The notes under the pieces were generated by a model. It searched no databases, was not told where the DNA came from, and was given only the letters and a program-made list of their open reading frames with translations. A program made the translations under genes and the position numbers. From assembly GCA_963558965.1 (NCBI GenBank), contig CAUWIT010000005.1, positions 1 to 64,000 of the forward strand: a stretch of 64,000 bases of DNA, read 5' to 3'. This DNA comes from Gallibacter sp963558965. GTDB lineage: Bacteria; Bacillota; Clostridia; Peptostreptococcales; Anaerovoracaceae. Position 1 is the stretch's first letter. Every line of letters begins with the position of its first letter. Shown here in pieces: positions 27,090 to 35,001 of this stretch.

Positions 27090-28376
27090 TTACTGTTCCT
27101 CTGCATCGTTAGCAATGCCTAGCTTATCAATAATGAAGAAGATAAGACCTAAAGCCATTCCTACTACAGTTGCCAAAGCCATACCTGTTAATTGTACGCT
27201 ACCGATTTTTATAAATGCACCTGATAAACCAGTTACAAATACTACTGAAGTTAGGGCAAGATTTCTAGGTCTACCGTAATCAACTTTTTCATCTACAAGT
27301 AGTCTTAAACCAGAAGCGGCAATCATACCGTATAGTAAGAAACTTACTCCACCCATAACTGGTGCTGGGATTGTCTGAATAAGGGCTGAAGCCTTGCCTA
27401 CCCATGCTAAAATCATTGAGAAAACAGCTGCTCCACCGATAATCCACACGCTGTAAACTTTAGTAACAGCCATTACACCGATATTTTCTCCATAAGTTGT
27501 TGTAGGTACAGCACCGCAAAAACCTGATAGAGTTGTTGAAATACCGTCAGCTGCTAGTGATCTATGTAGACCTGGATCTTTTAGCAAATCTTTACCTACG
27601 ATTTCACTTGTAACTACCTGATGACCGATGTGCTCTGATATTACAACTAGTGAAGCTGGCACGATAATCAAAATTGCATCAAGGCTAAATTTAGGTGTTA
27701 AGAAGTTTGGAACTTCAAATAGTGAAGCCTGACCAACCGCTGAAAAATCAACAATACCAAGGCACAATGCAACTACGTATCCAACTATAATTGAAATTAA
27801 GATTGCAATTGCTGCTGCAAAACCTCTAAATAGAACTTGGCCAAATACTGCTACTGCAAGAGTTACAATAAATACAATAACAAATTTAGGATTGATTTCT
27901 GTGTAAGTTTCAGTTAATTTTAGTCCTCCGTTTTCTGCTGCTGTTCCTGCAAGTTCAAGACCTATAAGGGCGATAATTGGGCCCATTGCAGCAGGTGGTA
28001 AAACGATATCGATCCATTTAGTTCCAACGAATTTAATAAGCACAGCTACTGCGATAAGTATTAGACCTGTTACAACAAATCCACCTAAGGCGTATTGATA
28101 TCCCATCTTTGGATTTGCTAATATCAAAAATGTAGGTGATAAAAATGCAAAACTTGAGCCTAAATACGCCGGTGCTTTACCTTTAGTCATAAAGATAAAA
28201 ATAAGTGTACCTATACCATTCATAAGAAGTACTATTGATGGACTAATGCCAAATAGCCACGGTACTAAAACTGATGCACTAAACATAGCAAATGTATGCT
28301 GTATACTTAGTGGAATACCTCTGCTTAAAGGTACTCTTTCATTTACTTGGATAATTCTTTTTTCCTTTTTTTCCAA
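27090..28376 (-). CDS. uraA: Uracil permease, NCS2 family
   Basis: Proton-coupled uracil uptake across the cytoplasmic membrane. The 428-residue protein has about 12-14 hydrophobic helices. It opens with the family-typical VPLSRGIPLSIQHTFAMFSASVLVPWLFG and later shows LVVISEHIGHQ and FCGAVPTTTYGENIGVMAVTKVYS, the TM8/TM10 substrate-site segments of UraA-type carriers. No PyrR attenuator was recognised in the 64-bp leader. It stands apart from any visible pyrimidine biosynthesis genes. Uracil rather than xanthine specificity is judged from these segments. Confidence 0.9.
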   Translation of the reverse strand: MEKKEKRIIQVNERVPLSRGIPLSIQHTFAMFSASVLVPWLFGISPSIVLLMNGIGTLIFIFMTKGKAPAYLGSSFAFLSPTFLILANPKMGYQYALGGFVVTGLILIAVAVLIKFVGTKWIDIVLPPAAMGPIIALIGLELAGTAAENGGLKLTETYTEINPKFVIVFIVTLAVAVFGQVLFRGFAAAIAILISIIVGYVVALCLGIVDFSAVGQASLFEVPNFLTPKFSLDAILIIVPASLVVISEHIGHQVVTSEIVGKDLLKDPGLHRSLAADGISTTLSGFCGAVPTTTYGENIGVMAVTKVYSVWIIGGAAVFSMILAWVGKASALIQTIPAPVMGGVSFLLYGMIAASGLRLLVDEKVDYGRPRNLALTSVVFVTGLSGAFIKIGSVQLTGMALATVVGMALGLIFFIIDKLGIANDAEEQ

Positions 28377-28440
28377 AGTTTTCTCCTCTCTCTTTCAATT
28401 AATAACTAACAACTCTTTATTTTGATTGACTTATTATTGA

Positions 28441-29382
28441 CTATACGAAAATATCTCTTACAAATGCAAAGGATTCTCTAAACCAATATGATAGCCATAG
28501 CCATTTTTCTGTTGGTGCTGAATATGCTTCTGATTCTATGCCTAGCTCTTTTGCATATTTATTTGCCCTGTATTCGTGATAGCTTTCTGTAATAATTATA
28601 AATTTATCACTTAAATTATTTTCCTTGGCAGTCTCTTTAGCAAATTTAAGATTTTCCTTTGTATTTGTAGATTTTTCTTCTTTTACTATACGATTTTTAT
28701 CTATGCCTTTTTCGACAAGGTATTTTTCCATGGCATCTGCTTCTGTCATTATTTCATTTGCACCTTGTCCGCCTGTTACAATACATTTTGCAGTTGGATT
28801 TTCCTTTAAAAATTTCACTGTTGTATCCAGTCTTTGACGAAGCTGTCTTGATGGTCCTGTAGCTGTAACTTTACAACCTAAAGTTACTACTGTTTGATCT
28901 TTGTATTGTCCGTTGTACTTATCGTATCCTGTCCACATAATAGCTGATATGGCTATTAATAAGGCGATGCAAATAGCTACTACAATCCAAACTACTCTGT
29001 CTATTTTAACTCTAGTTTCTCTGCTAAAAACCATGCCGGCTTTATTAGTCATATCGTAGTTTTCATCATACTCATCTAGATTTACATTTTTTAAACCAAA
29101 GATTATAGTTTTTCTCATCTTTGGTTTTTCGTTTTGAGCATGACATCTTGCCATTTCCATTTCCATTTTGTATTTTGCGTCCTGCTCGTTTTTCCAAGGT
29201 ATATCTTCCATTGGAAACTTAATGCTAAGCAAGCAATACAAAGTTAGCGAAATGCCTAAAATCATCGGTACAACCATTCCTACATGGATAATACCTATGC
29301 CAAATGGCAATGCGCACCAAAAGAACACTACAAGTCCCAAAAGAGACATAATAGTATAAAAAGCTTTCTTCCCTTTACTCAT
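28441..29382 (-). CDS. YdcF/ElyC-like (DUF218) membrane protein
   Basis: A 313-residue protein with two N-terminal transmembrane helices (about 8-50), a third at about 130-155, and a C-terminal DUF218 domain (about 165-290). The domain contains VVTLGCKVTATGPSRQLRQRLD, KCIVTGGQGANEIMTEADAMEKYLV and EEKSTNTKENLKFAKE, the usual motifs of YdcF/SanA/ElyC proteins. These are linked to envelope processes, but the enzymatic activity is not firmly known. It lies 12 bp after rluB on the same strand, so co-transcription is likely. Confidence 0.87.
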   Translation of the reverse strand: MSKGKKAFYTIMSLLGLVVFFWCALPFGIGIIHVGMVVPMILGISLTLYCLLSIKFPMEDIPWKNEQDAKYKMEMEMARCHAQNEKPKMRKTIIFGLKNVNLDEYDENYDMTNKAGMVFSRETRVKIDRVVWIVVAICIALLIAISAIMWTGYDKYNGQYKDQTVVTLGCKVTATGPSRQLRQRLDTTVKFLKENPTAKCIVTGGQGANEIMTEADAMEKYLVEKGIDKNRIVKEEKSTNTKENLKFAKETAKENNLSDKFIIITESYHEYRANKYAKELGIESEAYSAPTEKWLWLSYWFRESFAFVRDIFV

Positions 29383-29394
29383 TTCCTTTTCCTC

Positions 29395-30096
29395 CTACTT
29401 AGTAAGATATTCGATTTCTTCTTTTGTAAGTTTTCTATAATGTCCAGGTCTCATGCGGCCTAGCTTGATATTGCCAATAGCAACTCTTTCAAGAGTCTGA
29501 ACTGGATATCCTACAGCTTTGAACATTTTTCTAACTTGTCTGTTTTTACCTTCGTGGATTTCTAGCTCTACTACTGTTGATCTTTCCTTTTGTTTTATAA
29601 CTTGCGCCCTAGCTTTTGAAGTGACAAATCCACCGATATCAACTCCTTTTCTAAGTTTGCTAAGGGCTGTATCTGAAACATATCCTGAAACTGTAGCAAT
29701 GTATGTTTTAGTAACTTCATGTTTTGGATGAGTTAGCTTGTAGGCCATATCTCCATCATTTGTCATAATCAAAAGCCCTGAAGTGTTGTAGTCAAGTCTG
29801 CCTACAGGGAACATACGCTCTGGGATGTCTGTAATTAGATCAGCAACTGATGGTCTGCCAAACTGGTCATTCATAGTTGTAACTACGCCTACAGGTTTGT
29901 TAAGTGCAATATATATTTTTTTATTTGATGGCTCAATTACTACACCATTAACTTCTACTCTATCGTCTGGTTGCACCTGCACACCTGGCTCTTTTACAAC
30001 CTGACCATTGATTTTTACATTTCCATTTAATGTTAGCTCATCGGCTTTTCGTCTACTTGCAACGCCACTTTGAGCTATGTATTTATTAAGTCTCAT
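29395..30096 (-). CDS. rluB: 23S rRNA pseudouridine synthase, RluB family
   Basis: Converts uridine to pseudouridine in 23S rRNA. The 233-residue protein begins with an S4 RNA-binding domain (about 1-60: MRLNKYIAQSGVASRRKADEL). The RsuA/RluB catalytic domain follows, with the active-site aspartate in VGRLDYNTSGLLIMTNDG and the KNRQVRKMF segment near the C-terminus. It diverges from the ThrE-like genes, and rluB assignment rests on overall resemblance; RluE/F or RsuA are less likely. Confidence 0.93.
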   Translation of the reverse strand: MRLNKYIAQSGVASRRKADELTLNGNVKINGQVVKEPGVQVQPDDRVEVNGVVIEPSNKKIYIALNKPVGVVTTMNDQFGRPSVADLITDIPERMFPVGRLDYNTSGLLIMTNDGDMAYKLTHPKHEVTKTYIATVSGYVSDTALSKLRKGVDIGGFVTSKARAQVIKQKERSTVVELEIHEGKNRQVRKMFKAVGYPVQTLERVAIGNIKLGRMRPGHYRKLTKEEIEYLTK

Positions 30097-30224
30097 ATGT
30101 AAATTTATTCCTTTCTCCTTTAAATACCTATAACTTTCAATATTTTACCATAAATAAAATAGTACTGCAATTCTAACTTTATTTTAAATCACCATAAGTA
30201 TTTTTAGTAATTTTTAAGAACTTG

Positions 30225-30233
30225 TGTTATACT
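30225..30233 (+). promoter_or_regulatory. Extended -10 element for a leaderless thrE transcript
   Basis: TG-T-TATACT: TATACT at 30228-30233 has an upstream TG in the extended -10 position. The ATG at 30240 begins 6 nt after it, at the expected transcription start. No clear -35 is seen. Confidence 0.5.
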
Positions 30234-30239
30234 AGCTAC

Positions 30240-31022
30240 ATGATTACGAAGAAACAACAACGCGGCTTTATACTCGCCATGAAAGCCGGTGAGATTATGA
30301 TGAAAAATGGCGGTGAAATTTATAGAGTAGAAGAATGTATCACTCGTATTTGTCATGCGTGTGAGATTGCTCATGTAGAAGTCTTTGCAACACCTACGGG
30401 TATTTTTGCTTCCATAGGTTCAGGTGGTGAGGATGGTGATGTAAAATCATATATCAAATCCATTTCCTCTAGAACTACCGATTTGCAAAAGATTTCCGAT
30501 GTAAATAACTTATCTAGAAAATTTGTAAACGGCGAAATCGATGTTGAAGATGCTTTAAAACAAATAAAAATAATAGAAACAACTCCTCTTTATTCTATGC
30601 CTCTTCGACTACTAGGCGCTGCCCTTGCAAGTTCACTTTTTTGTATACTCTTTGGAGGAACATATACAGATGGACTTATAACTGTCTTTGTAGGTATGTT
30701 TACATACTATGTTTCAGATTTTTTAGGGCGTTACAAAATCAGTTATTTTATCGTGGACTTTTGTTGCTGCGGCATAGCCACCTTTTTAGCCCTGATGCTC
30801 GAATCCATAGGACTTGCAAATGAGCACGACTTTATAATCATCGGTACCCTTATGCTATTTGTACCAGGTGCTGCCTTTACAAACGCACTGCGTGATATTT
30901 TGCGAGGCGATATGTTATCAGGCGTGTCCAGACTTACGGAAGCATTAGCTGTTGCAATATCCCTAGCCGTAGGAGCAGGTTTAGTTCTAAAGCTATGGCA
31001 TTCTTTTGGAGGTGTGTTCTAA
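30240..31022 (+). CDS. Threonine/serine exporter, ThrE N-terminal half (DUF1212)
   Basis: Membrane protein of the ThrE family, here in its split two-gene form. The 260-residue protein has a soluble N-terminal region (about 1-115) with GGEIYRVEECITRICHA and VFATPTGIFASIG, the DUF1212 signatures, followed by about five membrane helices. The ATG at 30240 is chosen. An in-frame TTG at 30222 would start upstream of the extended -10 box, and neither has a Shine-Dalgarno. Its stop overlaps the next gene's ATG as TAATG, so the halves are translationally coupled and likely assemble together. Confidence 0.88.
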   Translation: MITKKQQRGFILAMKAGEIMMKNGGEIYRVEECITRICHACEIAHVEVFATPTGIFASIGSGGEDGDVKSYIKSISSRTTDLQKISDVNNLSRKFVNGEIDVEDALKQIKIIETTPLYSMPLRLLGAALASSLFCILFGGTYTDGLITVFVGMFTYYVSDFLGRYKISYFIVDFCCCGIATFLALMLESIGLANEHDFIIIGTLMLFVPGAAFTNALRDILRGDMLSGVSRLTEALAVAISLAVGAGLVLKLWHSFGGVF

Positions 31023-31477
31023 TGACTATAGGTAGTTCTATTACGACTTTTATTTTCGGAATGGCATCTTGTATCGGCTTTTGCCTGCTTATTAATATTC
31101 ATAGAAGAAGCATTTTCGTTGCTTCGGCAATTGGTGGACTAGGCTGGCTAACTTATGAAATACTTATGAATGGAGGTTCTTCCAAAGCCCTTGCAGCTTT
31201 TTGGGGCGCTTGCGTAGTAACTTTGGTAAGTGAATTTTGTTCACGAAAACTTAAAGAAGCTGCTACGGTATATATAATTCCCGGCATATTGCCCCTAGTA
31301 CCTGGCGCTGGGTTATATTATACGATGACAGAAATTATCAATGCCAATTATGAGCAGGGAGCTTCAACTGCCAATGAAACATTTTTCGTTGCTGGTGCTA
31401 TTGCTCTTGCAATTTTAGTTTCCGGTTCTTTTGTAAGGATTTTCACAGCCCTGATCAAAAAAATCACTTGGAACTAA
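31022..31477 (+). CDS. Threonine/serine exporter, ThrE C-terminal half (DUF3815)
   Basis: A 151-residue membrane protein with about four to five helices, carrying the ThrE_2 segment YIIPGILPLVPGAGLYYTM, which mirrors the VPGA-type motif in the partner. The start at 31022 (TAATG overlap) is preferred over an upstream in-frame ATG at 30995, because GGAGG sits at 31006-31010 and the families' halves usually couple this way. Together with the preceding gene it should form an amino acid exporter; the transported substrate is not proven. Confidence 0.85.
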   Translation: MTIGSSITTFIFGMASCIGFCLLINIHRRSIFVASAIGGLGWLTYEILMNGGSSKALAAFWGACVVTLVSEFCSRKLKEAATVYIIPGILPLVPGAGLYYTMTEIINANYEQGASTANETFFVAGAIALAILVSGSFVRIFTALIKKITWN

Positions 31478-31516
31478 TTGTCCAAAGTTTATACAAATAT
31501 CCAATGAAAATATAAA

Positions 31517-31561
31517 GACACCACTATCTAATATTTAACCTAGATAATGGTGTCATTTTTA
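31517..31561 (+). terminator. Terminator after the thrE genes
   Basis: The stem GACACCA-C-TATCTA pairs with TAGATA-A-TGGTGTC with one internal mismatch, and is followed by ATTTTTATTTG on the plus strand. It lies between converging thrE and scpB. Confidence 0.85.
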
Positions 31562-31571
31562 TTTGTTCATA

Positions 31572-32159
31572 TTATTTATTCATATTATCCATTGAAATTT
31601 GATTGATATCAAATTCTTCTTCCTGTTCAAACTCATCGTTATCGTCAAGCTCTTCTAGTTCAGGTAAATCATCAATAGACTCAATATCCATATATTTTAA
31701 AAATTCGTCGGTAGTGCCGTAAAGTATAGGTCTACCTAATCCATTGCTTCTGCCAACTTCCTTAATTAGCTCTCTTTTAACTAAACCATCTATAACCCTA
31801 TCGCACTTAATCCCTCTTATGGATTCAACCTCTCCTCTAGTTACAGGCTGTTTGTATGCAACTATTGCAAGGACTTCCAAAGCAGATTGCGTCAGTCTTT
31901 TACGCTTAACAGGAGTACACAATTTTTCAATGTACTCAAAATTATCTTGATTAGTTACAAACTGAAAACTTCTATCGATACGTCTTATTTCAATACCTCT
32001 GTTTTCCTGTTTGTACTCTTCTTGAAGCTCGATAAAATAGTCGTAAACTTCCTTCCAATCTACATTGAACACCTCTGCTGCAACTTTTGCATCAAGAGGC
32101 TCGCCCCATGCAAACATCATAGATTCGATAGCTGATTTTATAGTTTTTTTACTTGTCAT
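31572..32159 (-). CDS. scpB: Segregation and condensation protein B
   Basis: Kleisin-interacting subunit of the SMC-ScpAB condensin. The 195-residue protein consists of two winged-helix domains (about 5-75 and 85-160). It contains IESMMFAWGEPLDAKVAAEVF at the N-terminus and QSALEVLAIVAYKQPVTRGEVESIRG with LGRPILYGTTDEFL in the second half, all ScpB hallmarks. An acidic C-terminal tail follows. It lies 23 bp downstream of scpA. Confidence 0.95.
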   Translation of the reverse strand: MTSKKTIKSAIESMMFAWGEPLDAKVAAEVFNVDWKEVYDYFIELQEEYKQENRGIEIRRIDRSFQFVTNQDNFEYIEKLCTPVKRKRLTQSALEVLAIVAYKQPVTRGEVESIRGIKCDRVIDGLVKRELIKEVGRSNGLGRPILYGTTDEFLKYMDIESIDDLPELEELDDNDEFEQEEEFDINQISMDNMNK

Positions 32160-32182
32160 ATCTATATTTATTTCCTCTCTGC

Positions 32183-32938
32183 CTATTCATTTTCTTTATC
32201 AAAATTATCACCTTTTGAAACAAAGATTTCACCAAACAATGTTTTTTGTTCCGCATTGATTTGTCTTTGCTTTACCATTTCCATAACAGAAGTAAATGAA
32301 AGAGCTACATCGTATTTATCATTTACATCGGAAACTGTTTTAGAAAAAGTGTAAGTCTTGTTTGGATCCACTTCAAAGAGATGTCTAATAAACTCTACCC
32401 TAGCCTCTGCAGTTATCTTTTTTCTTCTAACATTTTCATAGTTTTTCTTAATTTCAGATACCTTTTTCTTTTTATCTAAAAAATTTTCAAATGCATTCAT
32501 AAACTGCTTAGCATCGAAATTTAAAATTTCCTCAGGCTCATTTGCATACATAGACAAATCATCTTGAGGTTTTTCATAAACTCTGCTTCCTGCCTCTTCA
32601 AGCTGGGCAAACAAATCAGAAGCCTTTTTAAATCTCTTGTACTCAAGCAACCTTTCGACCAAATCAGTCCTTGGATCCTCAGCTTTTATCTCCTCACCCT
32701 CTGGCGAAATACGAGGAAGTAACATCTTTGATTTTATTTCTATAAGCTGAGCTGCAAGCACCATAAACTCCGAAGCAAGCTGCACTTCAAGCTCTTGCAT
32801 CATACCGATATAGTCAAGATACTGCTCTGTTATCTCCGACACCTTTATATCGTAAATATCCATTTTTGCACTTTCAATTAAATATACGAGCAAATCAAAA
32901 GGTCCCTCAAAAGCTTTTATTTTAACTTTGTATCCCAT
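32183..32938 (-). CDS. scpA: Segregation and condensation protein A (kleisin)
   Basis: Kleisin that bridges the SMC heads in chromosome condensation. The 251-residue protein begins with the typical FEGPFDLLVYLIESAKMDIYDI segment (about 9-30). It has the middle LVERLLEYKRFKKASDLF helix and a C-terminal winged helix near FIRHLFEVDPNKTYTF. It precedes scpB in the usual order and follows mtnA by 16 bp, so the three may share a transcript. Confidence 0.95.
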   Translation of the reverse strand: MGYKVKIKAFEGPFDLLVYLIESAKMDIYDIKVSEITEQYLDYIGMMQELEVQLASEFMVLAAQLIEIKSKMLLPRISPEGEEIKAEDPRTDLVERLLEYKRFKKASDLFAQLEEAGSRVYEKPQDDLSMYANEPEEILNFDAKQFMNAFENFLDKKKKVSEIKKNYENVRRKKITAEARVEFIRHLFEVDPNKTYTFSKTVSDVNDKYDVALSFTSVMEMVKQRQINAEQKTLFGEIFVSKGDNFDKENE

Positions 32939-32954
32939 CTACTGTAAACTTCTC

Positions 32955-34079
32955 CTATTTGTTTAAAATCTTCTTTAAGTTTTCCCTGTAAGGTGGTCTA
33001 ACTACACCTTTTTCAGTAACTACAGCTGTTATTAAATCTCCCGGAGTTACATCAAAAGCTGGATTGTAATCTGCAACACCTGCTGGTGCCATTTTTTCTT
33101 TGTACCACTTGTTGCTAACTTCTTCACCTGGACGCATTTCAATTTCAATTTCGTCTCCACAACTAATGCTCATATCTATTGTTGATGAAGGTACAAACAT
33201 ATAAAAAGGAATGCCAAAGTGGTTTGCCATTACTGCTACTCCTAGCGTACCTATTTTATTTGCACCATCTCCGTTAGCCGCCATGCGGTCACATCCAACT
33301 ACTACAGCATCGATTTTACCTTTAGCCATAAGACTTGCAGCCATATTGTCACAAATAAGGGTAACATCAACACCTCTTTTTTTAAGCTCCCAAGAAGTCA
33401 ACCTAGCTCCCTGCAATAGTGGTCTAGTCTCATCAGAGTAAACTTTAAAGTTATATCCCTTTTCTTCTCCCAAATAAATTGGTGCTAAACATGTGCCAAT
33501 ACCAGCAGTAGCAAGAGCTCCAGCATTACAATGAGTCAGTATAGACATATTAGGTTTTAAAAGAGATAGACCATGCTGGCCCATAGCTTTACAAAACTCT
33601 TTATCCTCAAGATCTAATTCCTTAGCCTTTGCTTCTATAACTTGTAAAATTTCATCTGTATTTTTTGCAGTTTTTTGTACACCTAAAAAAGCATCATCTA
33701 TTTTGTCCATTGCATAAAACAAATTAACTGCTGTAGGTCTTGATGTTCTTATATATTTAGTAACCTCCATAAGTTTTTTCTCAAAGCTCTGTTTTATTAA
33801 AACTTCCTTTTCCTTTGAAATAGCTTGGCCTACACAGTCTGTTTTTTCAAAATTATATGCTTCTTTTAAACCTCTTAAAAATCTATGCATAACTGCACAT
33901 ACTCCGTATGCTGCTGCAACTCCTATTGCTGGAGCCCCACGTACACGAAGGTGATAAATGCATTGCCATAAATCTTCGGCAGTATCTACTTTTATATACT
34001 TTTCTTCATTTGGCAACAGTGTTTGATCTAACAAAATCAACTGCCCATCTTTATAATCTAGTGTTTTAAAATTCATCAT
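32955..34079 (-). CDS. mtnA: S-methyl-5-thioribose-1-phosphate isomerase
   Basis: Methionine salvage isomerase converting methylthioribose-1-phosphate to methylthioribulose-1-phosphate. The 374-residue protein shows VRGAPAIGVAAAYG, the catalytic cysteine region THCNAGALATAGIGTCLAP, the acid/base aspartate region VVVGCDRMAANGDGANKIGT, and a C-terminal FDVTPGDLITAVVTEKGV. No kinase (mtnK) or later salvage gene is adjacent. The start could be the ATG at 34079 or 34076. No Shine-Dalgarno is visible and a TGATATAAT extended -10 lies at 34088-34096 (minus strand), 8 nt upstream. The archaeal/RuBP-pathway e2b2-type isomerase is a less likely alternative. Confidence 0.93.
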   Translation of the reverse strand: MMNFKTLDYKDGQLILLDQTLLPNEEKYIKVDTAEDLWQCIYHLRVRGAPAIGVAAAYGVCAVMHRFLRGLKEAYNFEKTDCVGQAISKEKEVLIKQSFEKKLMEVTKYIRTSRPTAVNLFYAMDKIDDAFLGVQKTAKNTDEILQVIEAKAKELDLEDKEFCKAMGQHGLSLLKPNMSILTHCNAGALATAGIGTCLAPIYLGEEKGYNFKVYSDETRPLLQGARLTSWELKKRGVDVTLICDNMAASLMAKGKIDAVVVGCDRMAANGDGANKIGTLGVAVMANHFGIPFYMFVPSSTIDMSISCGDEIEIEMRPGEEVSNKWYKEKMAPAGVADYNPAFDVTPGDLITAVVTEKGVVRPPYRENLKKILNK

Positions 34080-34102
34080 AGCTATTTATTATATCATTTT
34101 TA

Positions 34103-34924
34103 TTACATTTTTTTAATAGGAATACTAAACTTAGTTAAATAATCTGCCTCGTGAGAAGCAGTTAAATTGTCGATTATACATTCTTCGTAACTATCTCCAA
34201 TTATCTCATATCCATCTTTGTATATTTTTGCTAAAGCCTTTTTATACGTTTCTCCAGCCAAGTTATATGGCCCTTTGTGGAAAAAAGTAGCATATAGATT
34301 TTCTTCAAACTCCATACATTTTTTGCTCTTAATCTTTTTATCTAAAATCGTATAACATTTATATTGATTTAAAAAATTTCCACTTTTTAGATTTTCCTGA
34401 GAAACTATAGTGCCTATTTGATAATTGTGACTTATTTTTTCTGCCCCTGCATTTTTAAACATTTCCTTAATTGCCAAATCCACATTAAAAGCATCGCAAG
34501 GTTCTTTTACATCTTCATAATACAAATATCTTTTTTTCCTTATCTCATATTTTATTTCATCAATATTATCTAAAGTTTCAACTTCTTCTAGTTGCACCAA
34601 CTTAGCTTCCAGTCTTTCCTTTATACGCACTTGCTGTTTTATCTTGTTTTCAAGTTGAATTTTCTTTTCTTTTAACACCCTAATCGCCCTGTCATTTCCC
34701 CTGTTTTCCAAGTACTCTTTCATTTCAGACAAAGGGACGCCTATTTCCTTTAGCATAAAAATCGTATCTAAAACCTCAAGCTGACTTGCGCTGTAATACC
34801 TGTATCCGTTATTTTCATCAATATATGCAGGTTTCAAAAGATCGATTTTATCGTAAAAAATCAGCGTTTGCTTTGACAAATCATGTAACTTTGCAAATTC
34901 ACCAACCGTGAAATACCTACCCAT
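34103..34924 (-). CDS. MerR-family regulator with effector-binding domain
   Basis: A 273-residue DNA-binding regulator. The N-terminal MerR winged helix (about 1-70) reads YFTVGEFAKLHDLSKQTL, with FYDKIDLLKPAYI following. A dimerisation coiled coil (about 75-120) leads to a C-terminal GyrI-like/BmrR-type ligand domain (about 120-273). It lacks the metal-binding cysteines of MerR or CueR, so a drug or organic ligand is more likely. It diverges from a MATE efflux gene across a 77-bp gap holding a 19-bp-spacer promoter, the arrangement MerR proteins activate by twisting DNA. It very probably controls the MATE gene and itself. Confidence 0.9.
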   Translation of the reverse strand: MGRYFTVGEFAKLHDLSKQTLIFYDKIDLLKPAYIDENNGYRYYSASQLEVLDTIFMLKEIGVPLSEMKEYLENRGNDRAIRVLKEKKIQLENKIKQQVRIKERLEAKLVQLEEVETLDNIDEIKYEIRKKRYLYYEDVKEPCDAFNVDLAIKEMFKNAGAEKISHNYQIGTIVSQENLKSGNFLNQYKCYTILDKKIKSKKCMEFEENLYATFFHKGPYNLAGETYKKALAKIYKDGYEIIGDSYEECIIDNLTASHEADYLTKFSIPIKKM

Positions 34925-34946
34925 AAGCCATTCTCCTTTTTTACTG

Positions 34947-34977
34947 TTGACAATATAGTTACTATATACTTTATAAT
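34947..34977 (+). promoter_or_regulatory. MerR-type promoter and operator for the MATE gene
   Basis: A perfect TTGACA (34947-34952) and a perfect TATAAT (34972-34977) are separated by 19 bp, the overlong spacer typical of MerR-activated promoters. Inside the spacer lies a perfect dyad, ATATAGT-T-ACTATAT (34953-34967), as the expected operator. The MATE ATG follows at 35002 with AAAGGAG as ribosome site. Confidence 0.88.
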
Positions 34978-35001
34978 CTTAAAAGTAAAGGAGAATTAAC
35001 T

